DNA from: PFL42 sp963789825
Lineage (GTDB): Bacteria; Chloroflexota; Anaerolineae; Anaerolineales; E44-bin32
Assembly: GCA_963789825.1 (NCBI GenBank)
Contig: CAWBME010000011.1
Location: forward strand, 124,001-188,000
Length of the DNA: 64,000 nucleotides
Reading direction: 5' to 3'
A program made the translations under genes and the position numbers. Shown piece by piece: positions 27,278-37,406 of the stretch. The first letter of the stretch is position 1, and the number at the start of each line of letters is the position of its first letter. The notes below the pieces were generated by a model, which was not told where the DNA came from, did not search any database, and saw only the letters and a list, made by a program, of their open reading frames with translations.

Positions 27278-27694
27278 ATGAGTGCCGACAGCGTGTCGAT
27301 CCCGTTTCCCGGATTGGCCGGGAAGCCAGCCAGGCGCGAAGCGGGGGATGTGAACACCATGCAGGTGGAGAGAGGCCGTCGGCTCGCCGCGCTTGAAGTG
27401 GAGGAAATGATCGAAAAGATCCGTCGGCGGGCCAGCGACAAGGCGCTGAACCGCGGGCTCTCCATCAGTCTTCCGTATTTCGACGACCGGGCCGGGGAGA
27501 TTCGATGGCGCGAAGTCGAGATCATCCCCTCGGGCCGGTTCCTCTTCGTCCCCGCCTTCGTCGTGCTGGCGGCGCGTGCCGAAGCCGCCCGAGTGACCAG
27601 CGATCCTGGCCTGTCCCCCGCCACGCAGGCGCACCTTCTCGGGCTTCTGCGCGCTCTGGAGGAACCCTTCGCACCGCCTCCAGAAGACGGCTGA
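27278..27694 (+). CDS. Small partner protein of K+-type permease, cassette 2
   Basis: This 138-residue protein has an intact frame and is the cleanest copy of the shared domain. The ATG at 27278 lies 13 bases after AAGGAGA; an internal ATG at 27359 (MQVERGRR) is an alternative. Residues 30-56 are predicted helix (LAALEVEEMIEKIRRRASDK). Residues 57-71 read LNRGLSISLPYFDDR, and about 82-100 read IIPSGRFLFVPAFVVLAAR. The C-terminus is helical (TQAHLLGLLRALEEPF). There is no signal peptide or membrane helix. I do not recognise the family. The gap to its permease is 201 bases, longer than in the other cassettes. Confidence 0.75.
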   Translation: MSADSVSIPFPGLAGKPARREAGDVNTMQVERGRRLAALEVEEMIEKIRRRASDKALNRGLSISLPYFDDRAGEIRWREVEIIPSGRFLFVPAFVVLAARAEAARVTSDPGLSPATQAHLLGLLRALEEPFAPPPEDG

Positions 27695-27895
27695 AGCCGC
27701 ATGCCGGGACGGAGCACCGGGACGTGTTCATCCCGCGCCAGGTTGCGCTCCGGGCGGCCGTCGGAAGCCCGGGCACCGATCGGGGAGAGGCCGACCGTTG
27801 GTCCCATCGCCCAAATCTGCACCGAGTTCGGACCGCCGCGCGGCGATTGAGCCCCGTAGGCCTGCCGAAGTCAACCGGAAAGGATCTCGTCCAGA

Positions 27896-29681
27896 ATGCT
27901 CTCTGTCGCACTTCTTGCTGGTCTTCATCCTTCTCGCCTACAAGGTCGCCCCCCGCGAAAACGCGGCCGACGCCCACGTGCACGGCGCCGGCCAGATCGG
28001 CCTGCTGGCCGCGGTGGCGCTGTTCGGGGTGGACTACTTCACGTCGTACTTCTACGCCACCGGCGAGCTGATGTCGGCCCTGCATCCCTATGGACTGCAG
28101 AAGTACGCCTACATCGGTGTAGCCTTCATCGCTCTGGCGAACCTCGTCTTCGGCGCCCTGTATATGTACGCCATCGGGATCTTCAACGAGGGCGGAGGTT
28201 CGTACACCGCTTCGATGCGCTACCTGACTCCCGGCCTGAGCCTGGTCGTGGCGGTGGTGCTGATCCAGGACTACACCCTGACCATTGTGGTCTCCGCTCT
28301 CTCCGGTAGCGACCAGCTGTTGTCGATCCTGAATCTCTACGGTCAGAATTGGCTGTGGCACTTCCTGATCGGCGCCGGACTAGCGGCCATCACCTGGTAT
28401 CTCACCATCCGCGGTCGCGGCGACTCGTCGTTCATCGTCTTCCTGCTGCTGGCTGTCTTCGTGCAGTTGACGATCGTCATGGCGATCGGTCTGTTCACGG
28501 CACTGGCTCGCGGCGTTCCGGCCGCGCCCGCCGAGGTGCTGCACGAGGCCACCATCCGGCAGGCGCTCTACCACATGCTCACGGCGACCATGAAGGGCAT
28601 CGTGGCCCTGAGCGGGCTCGAAGCCATGTCCAACGGGATCCAGTTCGTCAAGAACGAGGACTTCGCCTTGGTGAAGTGGGGCAAGCAGAAGGTCACCCGC
28701 CTGAACTGGCTCTGGCATTTCTACAGCGGAAAGTCCGGCATCGGACGCGTGGTTCAGACCTCCTTCTTGTTCTATGGCGGCTTCACCACCTTGTTCCTGA
28801 CGTACTTCGCCATTCACTTCAATACCTTCGACGGAACGTATGGCCGATCCCTCGTCGGGAATCTGTCCTTCATCGGGTTCACCCAGATACCCGGAGGGAC
28901 AACCCTGTACTGGGTCTACCAGATCCTGGCCGTGGCCCTGCTGGCGGCCGCCTCGATGACGGCGCTGCAGGACGCCCAGGCGACCGAGTGGCGAGACGTC
29001 GCCATTGGGGAGATTCCCGAAGTGATCATCTACCGCGACAAGCGCGGCACGTTTACCCGGTCGGTGACGCTCACCTTCCTGGCCGCCGTGGTGATCATGT
29101 TCGTGGTGCGCGGCAGGACGACGCTGGCGGTGCCCTACTATGGGGTTGGGGTGTTCATGCCGATCGCGGTGATGGGCTTCGCCATTCGCAAGCACATCCT
29201 GGCCAACTACACGGGTCCGCGCCGCGTGTCGGGGTGCGCCGGCGCGGGGTTCGCTGGCGTGCTGGCGGCCATCGTCTTCGTCGGCCAGATCGTCGGGAAG
29301 TGGGCGGACGGCGGCTGGATGGTTCTGATCTCGTTCTCGATTCTCGTTCTTGCCGCCCATTCCCTGCTGATCTCCCCGATCGGGTTCCGAGACCCAAAGC
29401 AGATCCATCGCATCGTGCGCGAGAAGGCCCGCGTCCAGGGCGGGATGGCCTCCATCGTGGAATGGCAGTCGTTGAAGATGCAGGAGTACCGCTATGCCGT
29501 CCTGCTGGCCATCACCCGTTTCTGGGAGCTCTTTGGGGTTCGCCGCCCGGTGCGTTACGAGAAACCGGTTGAAGCCGGCGACTACGATCACGCCTTACAT
29601 GTGGACGACCCGAGTGCACCCTCCATCCTGACCAAGTACTTCGAGCAGCCGCCGCTCCCGGCAACCGAGGCTTCCAAGTAG
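27896..29681 (+). CDS. KimA/KUP-like APC-superfamily permease, cassette 2 (one frame break)
   Basis: This permease of about 595 residues is very similar to the cassette 1 permease along its whole length (GVDYYTSFFYATGE appears as GVDYFTSYFYATGE; EIPEVIIYRDKRGTFTRSV; SIVEWQSLKMQEYRY in the tail). The ATG at 27896 follows GGAAAGGA. The first seven residues are in another frame from the rest, with a break near 27918. About 12 membrane helices and a C-terminal soluble region are present. The copies differ at many silent and non-silent sites, so this is a true paralogue and not an assembly duplicate. It is predicted to import K+ by similarity to KimA. Confidence 0.78.
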
Positions 29682-29716
29682 GACAAGGCCGATGGGCAAT
29701 CCTGGCAGTAGGCACA

Positions 29717-29742
29717 GAACGGGCCCGAGGAGGGCCCGGTTC
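29717..29742 (+). terminator. Hairpin after cassette 2
   Basis: GAACGGGCCC, a five-base loop, and GGGCCCGGTTC form a stem of ten pairs with a one-base bulge, 35 bases after the permease stop. It likely separates cassette 2 from cassette 3. No strong T-run follows. Confidence 0.5.
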
Positions 29743-29894
29743 ACTATTGCATGGACTCGGCGGTAATCTCGGAGTAGCTTAGTTGGGTTTTCGGCAGGCA
29801 GGGCGGCCTTCGCCGATGAGTCACGACTGATCAGAGATGGTATCATTCGGCGTCCGAACAGCCGGCACCGGCGCCGATTCTTGAGAGGGCATCT

Positions 29895-31044
29895 ATGCCA
29901 GACACCCAGGCGCGGGCGGGTGGCACCCCATCGGTTCTGCCCCCCACTCATCTCCAGCAAGAATTGCAGGACCACGAGTCCTTGCTTCAGGCCCAGACAA
30001 AGATGGTGCAGCGCTTCCTGGAGGCCCAGGGTGCCCAGCTGGCCGAGGCGCTGGTCCAACGCGCGCCCCAGGCGCGCTTCACCCTTCCCGACGAGGTCGT
30101 CACGGATCTTCAGACCCAGGCGACCGCCCGCGTCCCGGCTGCCGGGCGCGAGGAGAGCATCGGCGGCTTCGTCGACCGGGTGACGCGCAGCGACGTGCGC
30201 GTCCTGGTCCGTCAGCGCCTGGCAGAGTTGGAGCAGTCCGCCGATCCCGCCGTGGCGGCCAGCGCTCGCCTGGTGCGCCACGCCACGGTGCAGCACATGA
30301 TTCGGCGCATGCTGCCCTCCGGGCGAAGCGTCAATTATCAGGCGGCGGAGGGCGAGGCGATCGCCTCCGATCCCGGTCGCCACCGACGCCGATGTCGGCT
30401 CCGCCATCACCGCCGCCACGGATGCCATCGCCGAGGAGGGCGCGGCGGAGGACGGGCGCGGCGAGCTGCTGGTCCCGTATGTGCCCTACGCCCGCCAGTT
30501 CTATCTGCCGCAGTGGGTGGCCTTCGACGAGCAGGACCGCCTGGTCGTCGGCTCGCAGAGCGAAGCCGAAGCGGATGTCGCCTCGATGCAGCGCTTCCTC
30601 TTCGTCCTGCACGCGGCCGTCTCCCTGGCTCCCTACATCGTGGCCGACGAGGAGTATCAGCGGAAGCGCTACGGCATCCTGGGCCAGCTCGTGAACCAGG
30701 CGCGTGCCCTGGCCCGCTTCGAGACGCGTGGCATCATCGACACGATCCACCGCCGGGCGGCGGCCAGCGACCTCAACCGCGGCCTGAGCCTGAGCCTGCC
30801 CTACTTCGACGACCAGGCGCTGGAAATGAGAACCCGCGACTTCGAGGTGATCCCGGCCGGCCGCATCATGTTCGTACCGGCCTTCGTCGTGCGCGCCGCC
30901 CGCGACGAGGCCGTCAAGGTGGCACAGGATACCCGCCTTGATCCCGGCACGCGCCGCCACTTGCTCGACGAGCTCGCCCTGCTCGAACAGTCCTTCCTGA
31001 CTCCCCAAGATCTCGTAGCCCCCAAACCCACACCGAAGGCCTAG
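29895..31044 (+). CDS. Large partner protein of K+-type permease, cassette 3 (one frame break)
   Basis: This protein of about 383 residues shares its last 120 residues with the small proteins of cassettes 1 and 2 (LNRGLSLSLPYFDDQA near 292-307; VIPAGRIMFVPAFVVRAAR near 317-336; TRRHLLDELALLEQSF). It has an extra N-terminal region of about 220 residues, mostly helical (QELQDHESLLQAQTKMVQRF, then VLVRQRLAELEQSADP), and a middle part with ARQFYLPQWVAFDEQDRLVV. The frame breaks near 30368. There is no membrane helix. The stop is four bases before the permease ATG, giving very tight coupling. The extension suggests an added input or scaffold function. The family is not recognised. Confidence 0.68.
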
Positions 31045-31048
31045 ATCG

Positions 31049-32872
31049 ATGCTGTTCTCCATTGGCTTGCTGATCCTGATCGTGACGATTGCCTACCGGC
31101 TTGCCCCCGCGAGCGGGGCGAGGACGCCCATATCCATGGCGCGGGTCAGATCGGCCTGCTGGCCGCCATCGCCTTGTTCGGCGTCGATTACTACACCTCC
31201 TACTTCTACGCCACCGGGGAGATGCTGAGCGCGCTGCACCCCTACGGGCTTGAGCGATGGGGGTACATTGCGGTTCTCGTCATCGCCTTTGCCAACTTCG
31301 TCTTTGGGGCGCTCTACATGTACTCCCTGGGAGTCTTCAACGAGGGCGGCGGATCCTATACCGCCTCGATGCGCTACCTCACCCCGGGACTCAGCCTGGT
31401 CGTGGCCGTCGTCCTGATTCAGGACTACGTGTTGACTATTGTCGTTTCGACCCTTTCTGGCGTCGATCAGCTGCTGTCGATCACGAACTCCTACGGGATC
31501 CCCTGGTTCTATCACTTCATCCTGGGCGCGGCGCTGGCCTCGATCACCTGGTATCTGACCATCCGCGGGCGTGGCGAGTCGGCCGCAATCGTGTTCACCG
31601 GGCTGGGGATCTTTGTCATGCTTACGGTGACAATGGCCGTCGGGCTATTCGCCGCAATGTCGCGCGGCGTCCCGCCAGCACCTTCCGGACCAGTCGAATC
31701 AGCCACTCTGGGCCAATCCTTCTACCATCTCCTTACCGCCTCGATGAAGGGCATGGTGGCTCTCTCCGGGCTGGAGGCGATGTCCAACGGAATCCAGTTC
31801 GTCAAGGACGAGGATTTCTCCCTGGTCAAGTGGGGTAAGAAACACGCCCCGCGCTTCAAGAAGCTGTGGAAGTTCTACAGCGGCAAGTCCGGGATCGGCC
31901 GCGTCGTGCAGACCTCCTTCCTGTTCTACGGCGGGCTGACCACGCTCTTCCTGACCAGTTTCGGCATCTACTTCAACGTATACGATGGCACGTTTCGGCC
32001 GCACCATCGTTGGGAATCTGGCCTTCATCGGGTTTGGCCAGATTCCGGGCGGGACAATTCTCTACTGGGGCTACCAGATCCTGGCCGTCGTTCTGCTGGC
32101 ATTCGCCTCGATGACCGCCTTCCAGGATTTGCAGGCCACTGCCTGGCGCGACGTCGCCATCGGCGAGATCCCCGAGTTCGTCGTCTACCGCAACAAGGGC
32201 GGTACTTTCACTCGTTCTGTGACCGCCGGCTTCATCGCCGCCGTGGTGATCCAGTTCCTGGTCCGCGGGCGCACTTCCGCCGCCGTGCCCTTCTACGGCG
32301 TTGGTGTGTTCATGCCGATCATGGTGATGGGCCTGGCTGTGCGTCAGCATATCAAGCACACCTACACCGGTAGGACCCGCCAGTGGGGGATGCTCGGCGC
32401 CAGCTTCGCCGCCGCGTTGGCAGCCTCGGTCTTCGTCGGACAGATCGTCGGCAAATGGGCGGAGGGCGGCTGGGTCGTCCTGATCTCCTTCACCTTGCTG
32501 ATCGTGATGGCTCACGCCCTCCTGATCGCCCCCATCGGCTATCGTGACCCTGATCAGATCTACCGCATCGTGCGCCAGAAAGCACGCGTGCAGGGCGCCA
32601 TGGGGTCGATCGTCGAATGGCAGTCGCTCAAGATGCAGGAATACCGCTTCCGGCTGCTGGCCAGCATCACGCGCTTCTGGAGCCTGTTCGGCGTGCGCCG
32701 CCCTCTTCGCTATGAGCCGCAGCCGGTTGTCGCCGGCGAGTACGACGAGGCCGTGCATCTCGACCTGCATACGGCTCCTTCCATTCTTGTCCCGTATATG
32801 ACCCATCCCCCGGAGGAGCCGGGGACAGATCCTGTCCCGCCCGGTGATTCCTCAACGGAACCGAAGGGGTAG
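31049..32872 (+). CDS. KimA/KUP-like APC-superfamily permease, cassette 3 (two frame breaks)
   Basis: This permease of about 607 residues is the most divergent of the three. GVDYYTSYFYATGEMLSALHPYGL replaces the second-cassette form, and its loops differ (KKHAPRFKKLWKFYSGKSG). The APC marks EGGGSYTASMRYL, GMVALSGLEAMSNGIQF and VPFYGVGVFMPIM are kept. The frame breaks near 31105, in the first cytosolic turn, and near 31992; single bases repair both. The start lies four bases after the partner gene. The most likely role is K+ uptake with the cassette 3 partner. No operator-like T-rich site is visible upstream, so its control may differ from cassettes 1 and 2. Confidence 0.75.
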
Positions 32873-32932
32873 AATCGAGCCCGGTCAGTCGGCCCGGTAG
32901 CCGAACTCCCGGCCAGGGCTGACCGCGCGCCC

Positions 32933-35727
32933 ATGGACTCTCTCCCCCTGCATGCCCTGCGACCGGGTGAGGTCTACACGGCCCTCGAGACCTCCACCCA
33001 CGGCCTGACCCAGGATCAGGCCGCGGCGGCCCTGCGTCTGTACGGCTCCAATACGCTCTCCGAACCCGCCCGCCTGCCGCTGTGGCAATTGCTGCTGGGG
33101 CACATCACGCACCTGATGGCGCTTGTGCTGTGGGCGGCCGGCCTGGTTGCATTCGTCGCCGGTCAACCGGTGCTGGGGCTGGTGATCTGGATTGTGGTCG
33201 TGATCAACGCCGCCTTCTCCTTCTGGCAGGAGTACCGGGCGCAGCAGGCGATGCAGGCGCTGAGCGTGCTGCTGCCCAACTATGCTCGCCTGATCCGCGA
33301 CGGCGAGGAAGCCCGGATTCCCGCCAGCGAGGTCGTGCCCGGCGATATCCTCATTCTGGCTGAGGGCGACAACATCCCGGCCGATGCCCGGGTCGTCGAG
33401 GAGTTCGGCCTGCGCACCAACAACACCACGCTCACCGGCGAGGCGATCCCCGCCCGCAGGACCGCCGATGCCTCCCTGCGGCAGGACCTCACCGAGCTCG
33501 AACAGCCGAACCTGGTCTTTGCGGGATCGTCGGTCGTCTCGGGCACCGGGCGAGCGGTGGTGTTCTCCACCGGGATGCTCACCCAGTTCGGCCGCATCGT
33601 CCGCCTGACCCAGCAGATCCGCGAGGAGCCCAGCCCCCTGCAGCGCGAGATGCGCCGGCTGACGCGGCGCATCTCCCTGATCGCCCTGGCCATCGGCGTC
33701 GGCGTCTTCTGGGTCGGGACGCTCGAAGTCGGCCTGCCCCTGTTCGAGGCCTTCCTGCTGGCGACCGGGATCGTGGTCGCCGCCGTGCCCGAAGGCCTGA
33801 CGCCCACGGTCACCTTGTCGCTGGCCATCGCCGTGCAGCGCCTGGCGCAGCGTGGCGTGCTGGTCAAGAAGCTGGCCATGATCGAGACGTTGGGGACGAT
33901 CTCGGTGTTGGCGACCGACAAGAGCGGCACCCTGACCCAGAACCAGATGACGATCCGCGAAGTGTGGGTCGCCGGGCAGCGGCTGGCCGTCTCCGGCGTG
34001 GGCTATGAGCCGCACGGCGGGTTCACCCCTCCGCCTGACCAGGCCGGCGTGGGTCCCGAGTTCGAAGAGCTGCTGACGGCCGCCCTGCTGTGCAACAACG
34101 CCCGCCTCAATCCGCCCACGCCCGACCATCCCGCACTGGACCTGCCTCGGCGATCAGACCGAGGCCGCGCTGCGCGTGCTCGCCCTCAAGGGCGGCCTGG
34201 ACGACGAGGACCTTGCCCTGCAGCTGCCCCGCGTGCACGAGCTGCCCTTCGATGCCCGGCGCAAGCGCATGACCACGTTGCACCGGACCGGACAGGGCGT
34301 GGTGGCCTACGTCAAGGGCGCGCCGCGCGAGGTCCTCCAGTTGTGCACGCTCGATTCTCAAGCAGGGCAAGATCGTCCCGCTGGACGAGGAGACGCGCAG
34401 CCTGATCCTGGCCTCCAATGACGACTACGCCCGCAACGCGCTGCGCGTGCTGGCCCTGGCCCGACGCCAGCTGCCGCGCACGGCCGGCGGGTTCACCGCG
34501 GAGTCCGTCGAGCAGGAGCTGACCTTCCTGGGACTGGTGGCGATGATGGATCCGCCGCGGCCGGAGGTGGCCGAGGCCATCCGCTGCTGCCGCGAGGCCG
34601 GCATCCGCTGGGCGATGATCACCGGCGACTATGGTCTGACCGCCGAGTCGATGGCCCGGCGCATCGGCATGCTCTCCACCCCGCAGCCGACCATCCTCAC
34701 CGGCGCCGAGCTCGATCCGATGAGCGACCTCGAGCTGCAGCGCCTGCTGGGCGAGCGTGAGATCATCTTTGCCCGCATGGCACCCGAGCACAAGCTGCGC
34801 CTGGTGGCGGCCTTCCAGGCCATGGGCGAGGTGGTGGCCGTGATCGGCGACGGCGTCAACGACGCGCCGGCGCTGCGCAAGTCGGATGTCGGCATCGTGA
34901 TGGGCGTGATCGGCACCGATGTCGCCAAGGAAGCGGCCGACGTCATCATCACCAACGACGACTTCGGCACGATCACCACCGCACTCGCCGAGGGGCGGGC
35001 CATCTACGACAACCTGCGCAAGTTCGCCAGCTACATCTTCGCCAGCAACGTACCGGAGATCGCTGCCCTTCTTGCTCACCGCCCTGACCGGCATTCCGCT
35101 TGCGCTGAATGTGCTGCAGATCCTGGCGATCGATCTCGGCACCGACCAGCTGCCGGCCCTGGCGCTGGGGATGGAGAAGCCCGAGCCGGATGTGATGAAA
35201 CGGCCCCCGCGGCGACGCGCCCAGCCGATCCTCGACAAACGCCTGCTCAGCCGAGCCTATCTGTGGCTGGGCCCGATCGAGGCCACCTTGTGTTTCGCTC
35301 GCCTTCGCCCTGACCTACGCCGCCTTCGGGTATGGCGGACTGCTCGGACTGCCGCCGCTGCCGTGGCTTGGGACCCTCGGCAACCCCCAGCTCAGCCTCG
35401 GCGCAGGTGCATGTTCTGGCCTCCACCGTGTTCTTCGCCGGCGTGGTCACCGCTCAGGTGGGCAACGCCTTTGCCTGCCGCACGGAGAAAGGGAGCGTGC
35501 ACTTGCTGGGCTGGCTGAGCAATCGCAACTTGCTGCTCGGCATCGGCCTCGAGCTGCTGATGCTGCTGGCCCTGATCTACGTTCCGTTTCTGTCCGACTT
35601 GTTCGAGATGACGCCGCTGCCGCTGCACATCTGGCCGGTGTTGGCGATGTTCGCCCCGATCATGATTGTGCTGGAGAGGGTCCGCAAGAGCGCCGCATTG
35701 TACCTGGAGCGGCTGCGTCACGGCTGA
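32933..35727 (+). CDS. P-type cation ATPase, Na,K-ATPase-like (P2C) type (several frame breaks)
   Basis: This ion pump of about 930 residues has an N-terminal cation-ATPase domain, an actuator with TLTGEAIPARR (TGE), PEGL in helix 4, and phosphorylated Asp329 in DKSGTLT, where most relatives have DKTGT. The nucleotide domain has GDQTEAAL and YVKGAPREV, and the hinge is GDGVNDAPALRKSDVG. The helix 5-6 region (VPEI...PFLLTALTGIPLAL, AIDLGTDQLPALALGMEKPE, MKRPPR) resembles Na,K-ATPase alpha more than SERCA. Frame breaks lie near 34145, 34355, 35065, 35290 and 35400. It sits between the permease cassettes and the TrkA gene, which favours Na+ export or K+ import. Ca2+ transport cannot be ruled out. 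Confidence 0.75.
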
Positions 35728-35752
35728 CGACGCCCAAAGGAGGGGTACGACG

Positions 35753-37160
35753 ATGATCGTGATTATCATGGGCTGCGGTCGAGTTGGGGCACAGGTCGCC
35801 CGGCGTCTGGACGAGCAGGGACACGATGTGCGGGTGATCGACCACAACGAGACTGCCCGCGACCTGCTTGGCCCGGCCTTCCGCGGCGCCTTCATCGAAG
35901 GCGTCGGCTTCGACCGCGAGGTCTTGCTGCAGGCCGGGATCGAGCAGGCGGAGGCCTTCGCCGCCACCAGTTCGTCCGACAATGCCAACATCGTCGCGGC
36001 GCGCATCGCGCGGCAACGTGTACCGCGTGCCGCGCGTCGTCGCCCGCCTGTACGATCCCGGGCGGGCCGAGATCTACCGCCGCCTGGGGCTGGTGACGAT
36101 CTCGTCCACCACCTGGGGGGCGCAGCGGATCTTCGAGCTGCTCGCTCACATCCATCTCGACCCGGTGGTCAGCTTCGGTCACGGCGAGGTCTCGCTGGTC
36201 TCGCTCGAGGTCGCCCCAGCGCTGGTCGGGCGCCAGGTCAACCAGGTCAGCGTCCCCGGCGAGATCCAGGTCGTGGCGATCACTCGCAACGGCCAGGCCC
36301 TGGTCCCCCTGCTGGGCACGGCCTTCGAGCGCGACGATCTGCTGCACCTGGCGGTGCAGGCCAGCGCCATGGACCGGCTGGAAGCGCTGTTCCAGCTCGG
36401 GCGAGGGAGGGTAGCCATGTTTGTGATTCTGGTTGGGGGCGGCAAGATCGGTTCGCACCTGGCCTCGCGCCTGTTGGCGGCGGGCCACCAGGTCAAGGTG
36501 CTCGACCATCGGCCCGACGTCTTCGCCAAGCTTCAGGAAGAGCTACCGCCGCAGGTGACGCTTCTGGCCGATGGGAGCTCGCCGATCGACCTGGAAGCGG
36601 CCGGCGTCCGCCAGGCCAACGTGCTGGCCGCAGTCACCGGCGCCGACGAGGCCAACCTGGTCATTACCAGCCTGGGGCGCTTCGAGTTCGACGTGCCGCG
36701 CATCATCGCCCGCGTCAACAACCCCAAGAACGCCTGGATGTTCACGCCGGAGATGGGGGTCGACGTGGCCATCAACCAGGCCGACCTGATGGCCAACCTG
36801 ATCGCCGAGGAGATGTCCCTCGGCGACATGATGACCCTGCTCAAGCTGCGCAAGGGCGAGTACGCCATCGTCGAGGAGAAGGTGGCCCCCGGCGCCATCG
36901 CCGACGGCAAGGCCATTCGGGATCTCATTCTGCCGGAGGCCTGCACGCTGGTGGCAGTCATCCGCAAGGGTCAGTTGATCGTGCCGCGCGGGGATCTGGT
37001 GCTGCAGCCGGTGGACGAGGTGATCGCCCTGGTGCACAGCAGTCAGGTGGCGGCCCTGGCCGAGGTGCTCGACCCGGCGCAGCGCCCGAGGCGGGCAGGA
37101 GCTTGCGGAAAGACGTCTAGTCCCCGACCCCCTCTCCGAGGACCCACGGGTACGCCATGA
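35753..37160 (+). CDS. trkA: Tandem TrkA/RCK K+-transport regulatory protein (one frame break)
   Basis: This protein of about 450-465 residues has two RCK_N-RCK_C units. The first Rossmann domain begins IIMGCGRVGAQVARRL (residues 4-19), and the second begins FVILVGGGKIGSHLASRL near residue 222. Both have the GxGxxG NAD(H)-binding loop, and each is followed by a TrkA-C ligand domain. The ATG at 35753 follows AAAGGAGGGG. The frame breaks near 36010. A GGGAGGG site before the ATG at 36417 hints at two adjacent genes with a lost stop, but the frame reads through. The tail after about 37085 runs into the repeat at 37126, so a stop at 37118-37120 in another frame is also possible. No TrkH/KtrB channel gene is in the window. 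Confidence 0.78.
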
Positions 37161-37240
37161 ACCGTGGCGGAAAGGGGGCCTAGCGGGGGAGGGGCTAGGG
37201 GAGAGGGTTGGACGATCACACGGTGTTGTTCAGCAGCCTG
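37126..37240. repeat. Dispersed intergenic repeat, short copy
   Basis: This matches the two conserved blocks of the element at 404-610 (gaccccctctccgaggac with acgccatgaaccgtggcg, and gggggaggggctagggg with gagggttggacgatcacac) but lacks the roughly 90-base middle segment of that copy. The ends are inverted (CCCCTCTCC and GGGGAGAGG). It overlaps the apparent C-terminal codons of the TrkA frame and lies between convergent genes. Confidence 0.75.
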
Positions 37241-37406
37241 CAGGTCCATCAGACGGTAGGCGAGGCGAGATTCACGGGGGAGGTACGGCGAGCACACCCG
37301 TCCCCACCTCCTGGCATTTCCGCTCCCCATTCGGGGGTCTCGCGGCTGATCGAGCTGACCAGGGAGCAGCCGCTGGAGTGGGAAGCGGTCGCCCGCGGCC
37401 CGGGAG

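Noticed and set aside
24981..32872. Triplication of the permease gene as an assembly artefact
   Set aside because: The three copies differ at many silent and amino-acid positions, have different intergenic sequences and different partner-protein lengths, so they are true paralogues.
22212..36100. Programmed ribosomal frameshifting as the reason for the broken frames
   Set aside because: The breaks lie at unrelated positions in many unrelated genes, go in both directions, and lack consistent slippery sites with following structures. Sequence error is simpler.
35868..37160. Two separate trkA genes instead of one
   Set aside because: A ribosome-site-like GGGAGGG precedes an ATG at 36417, but the frame is continuous from the first RCK unit and a single tandem TrkA is a normal length. 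Two genes remain possible if a base was lost at the junction.
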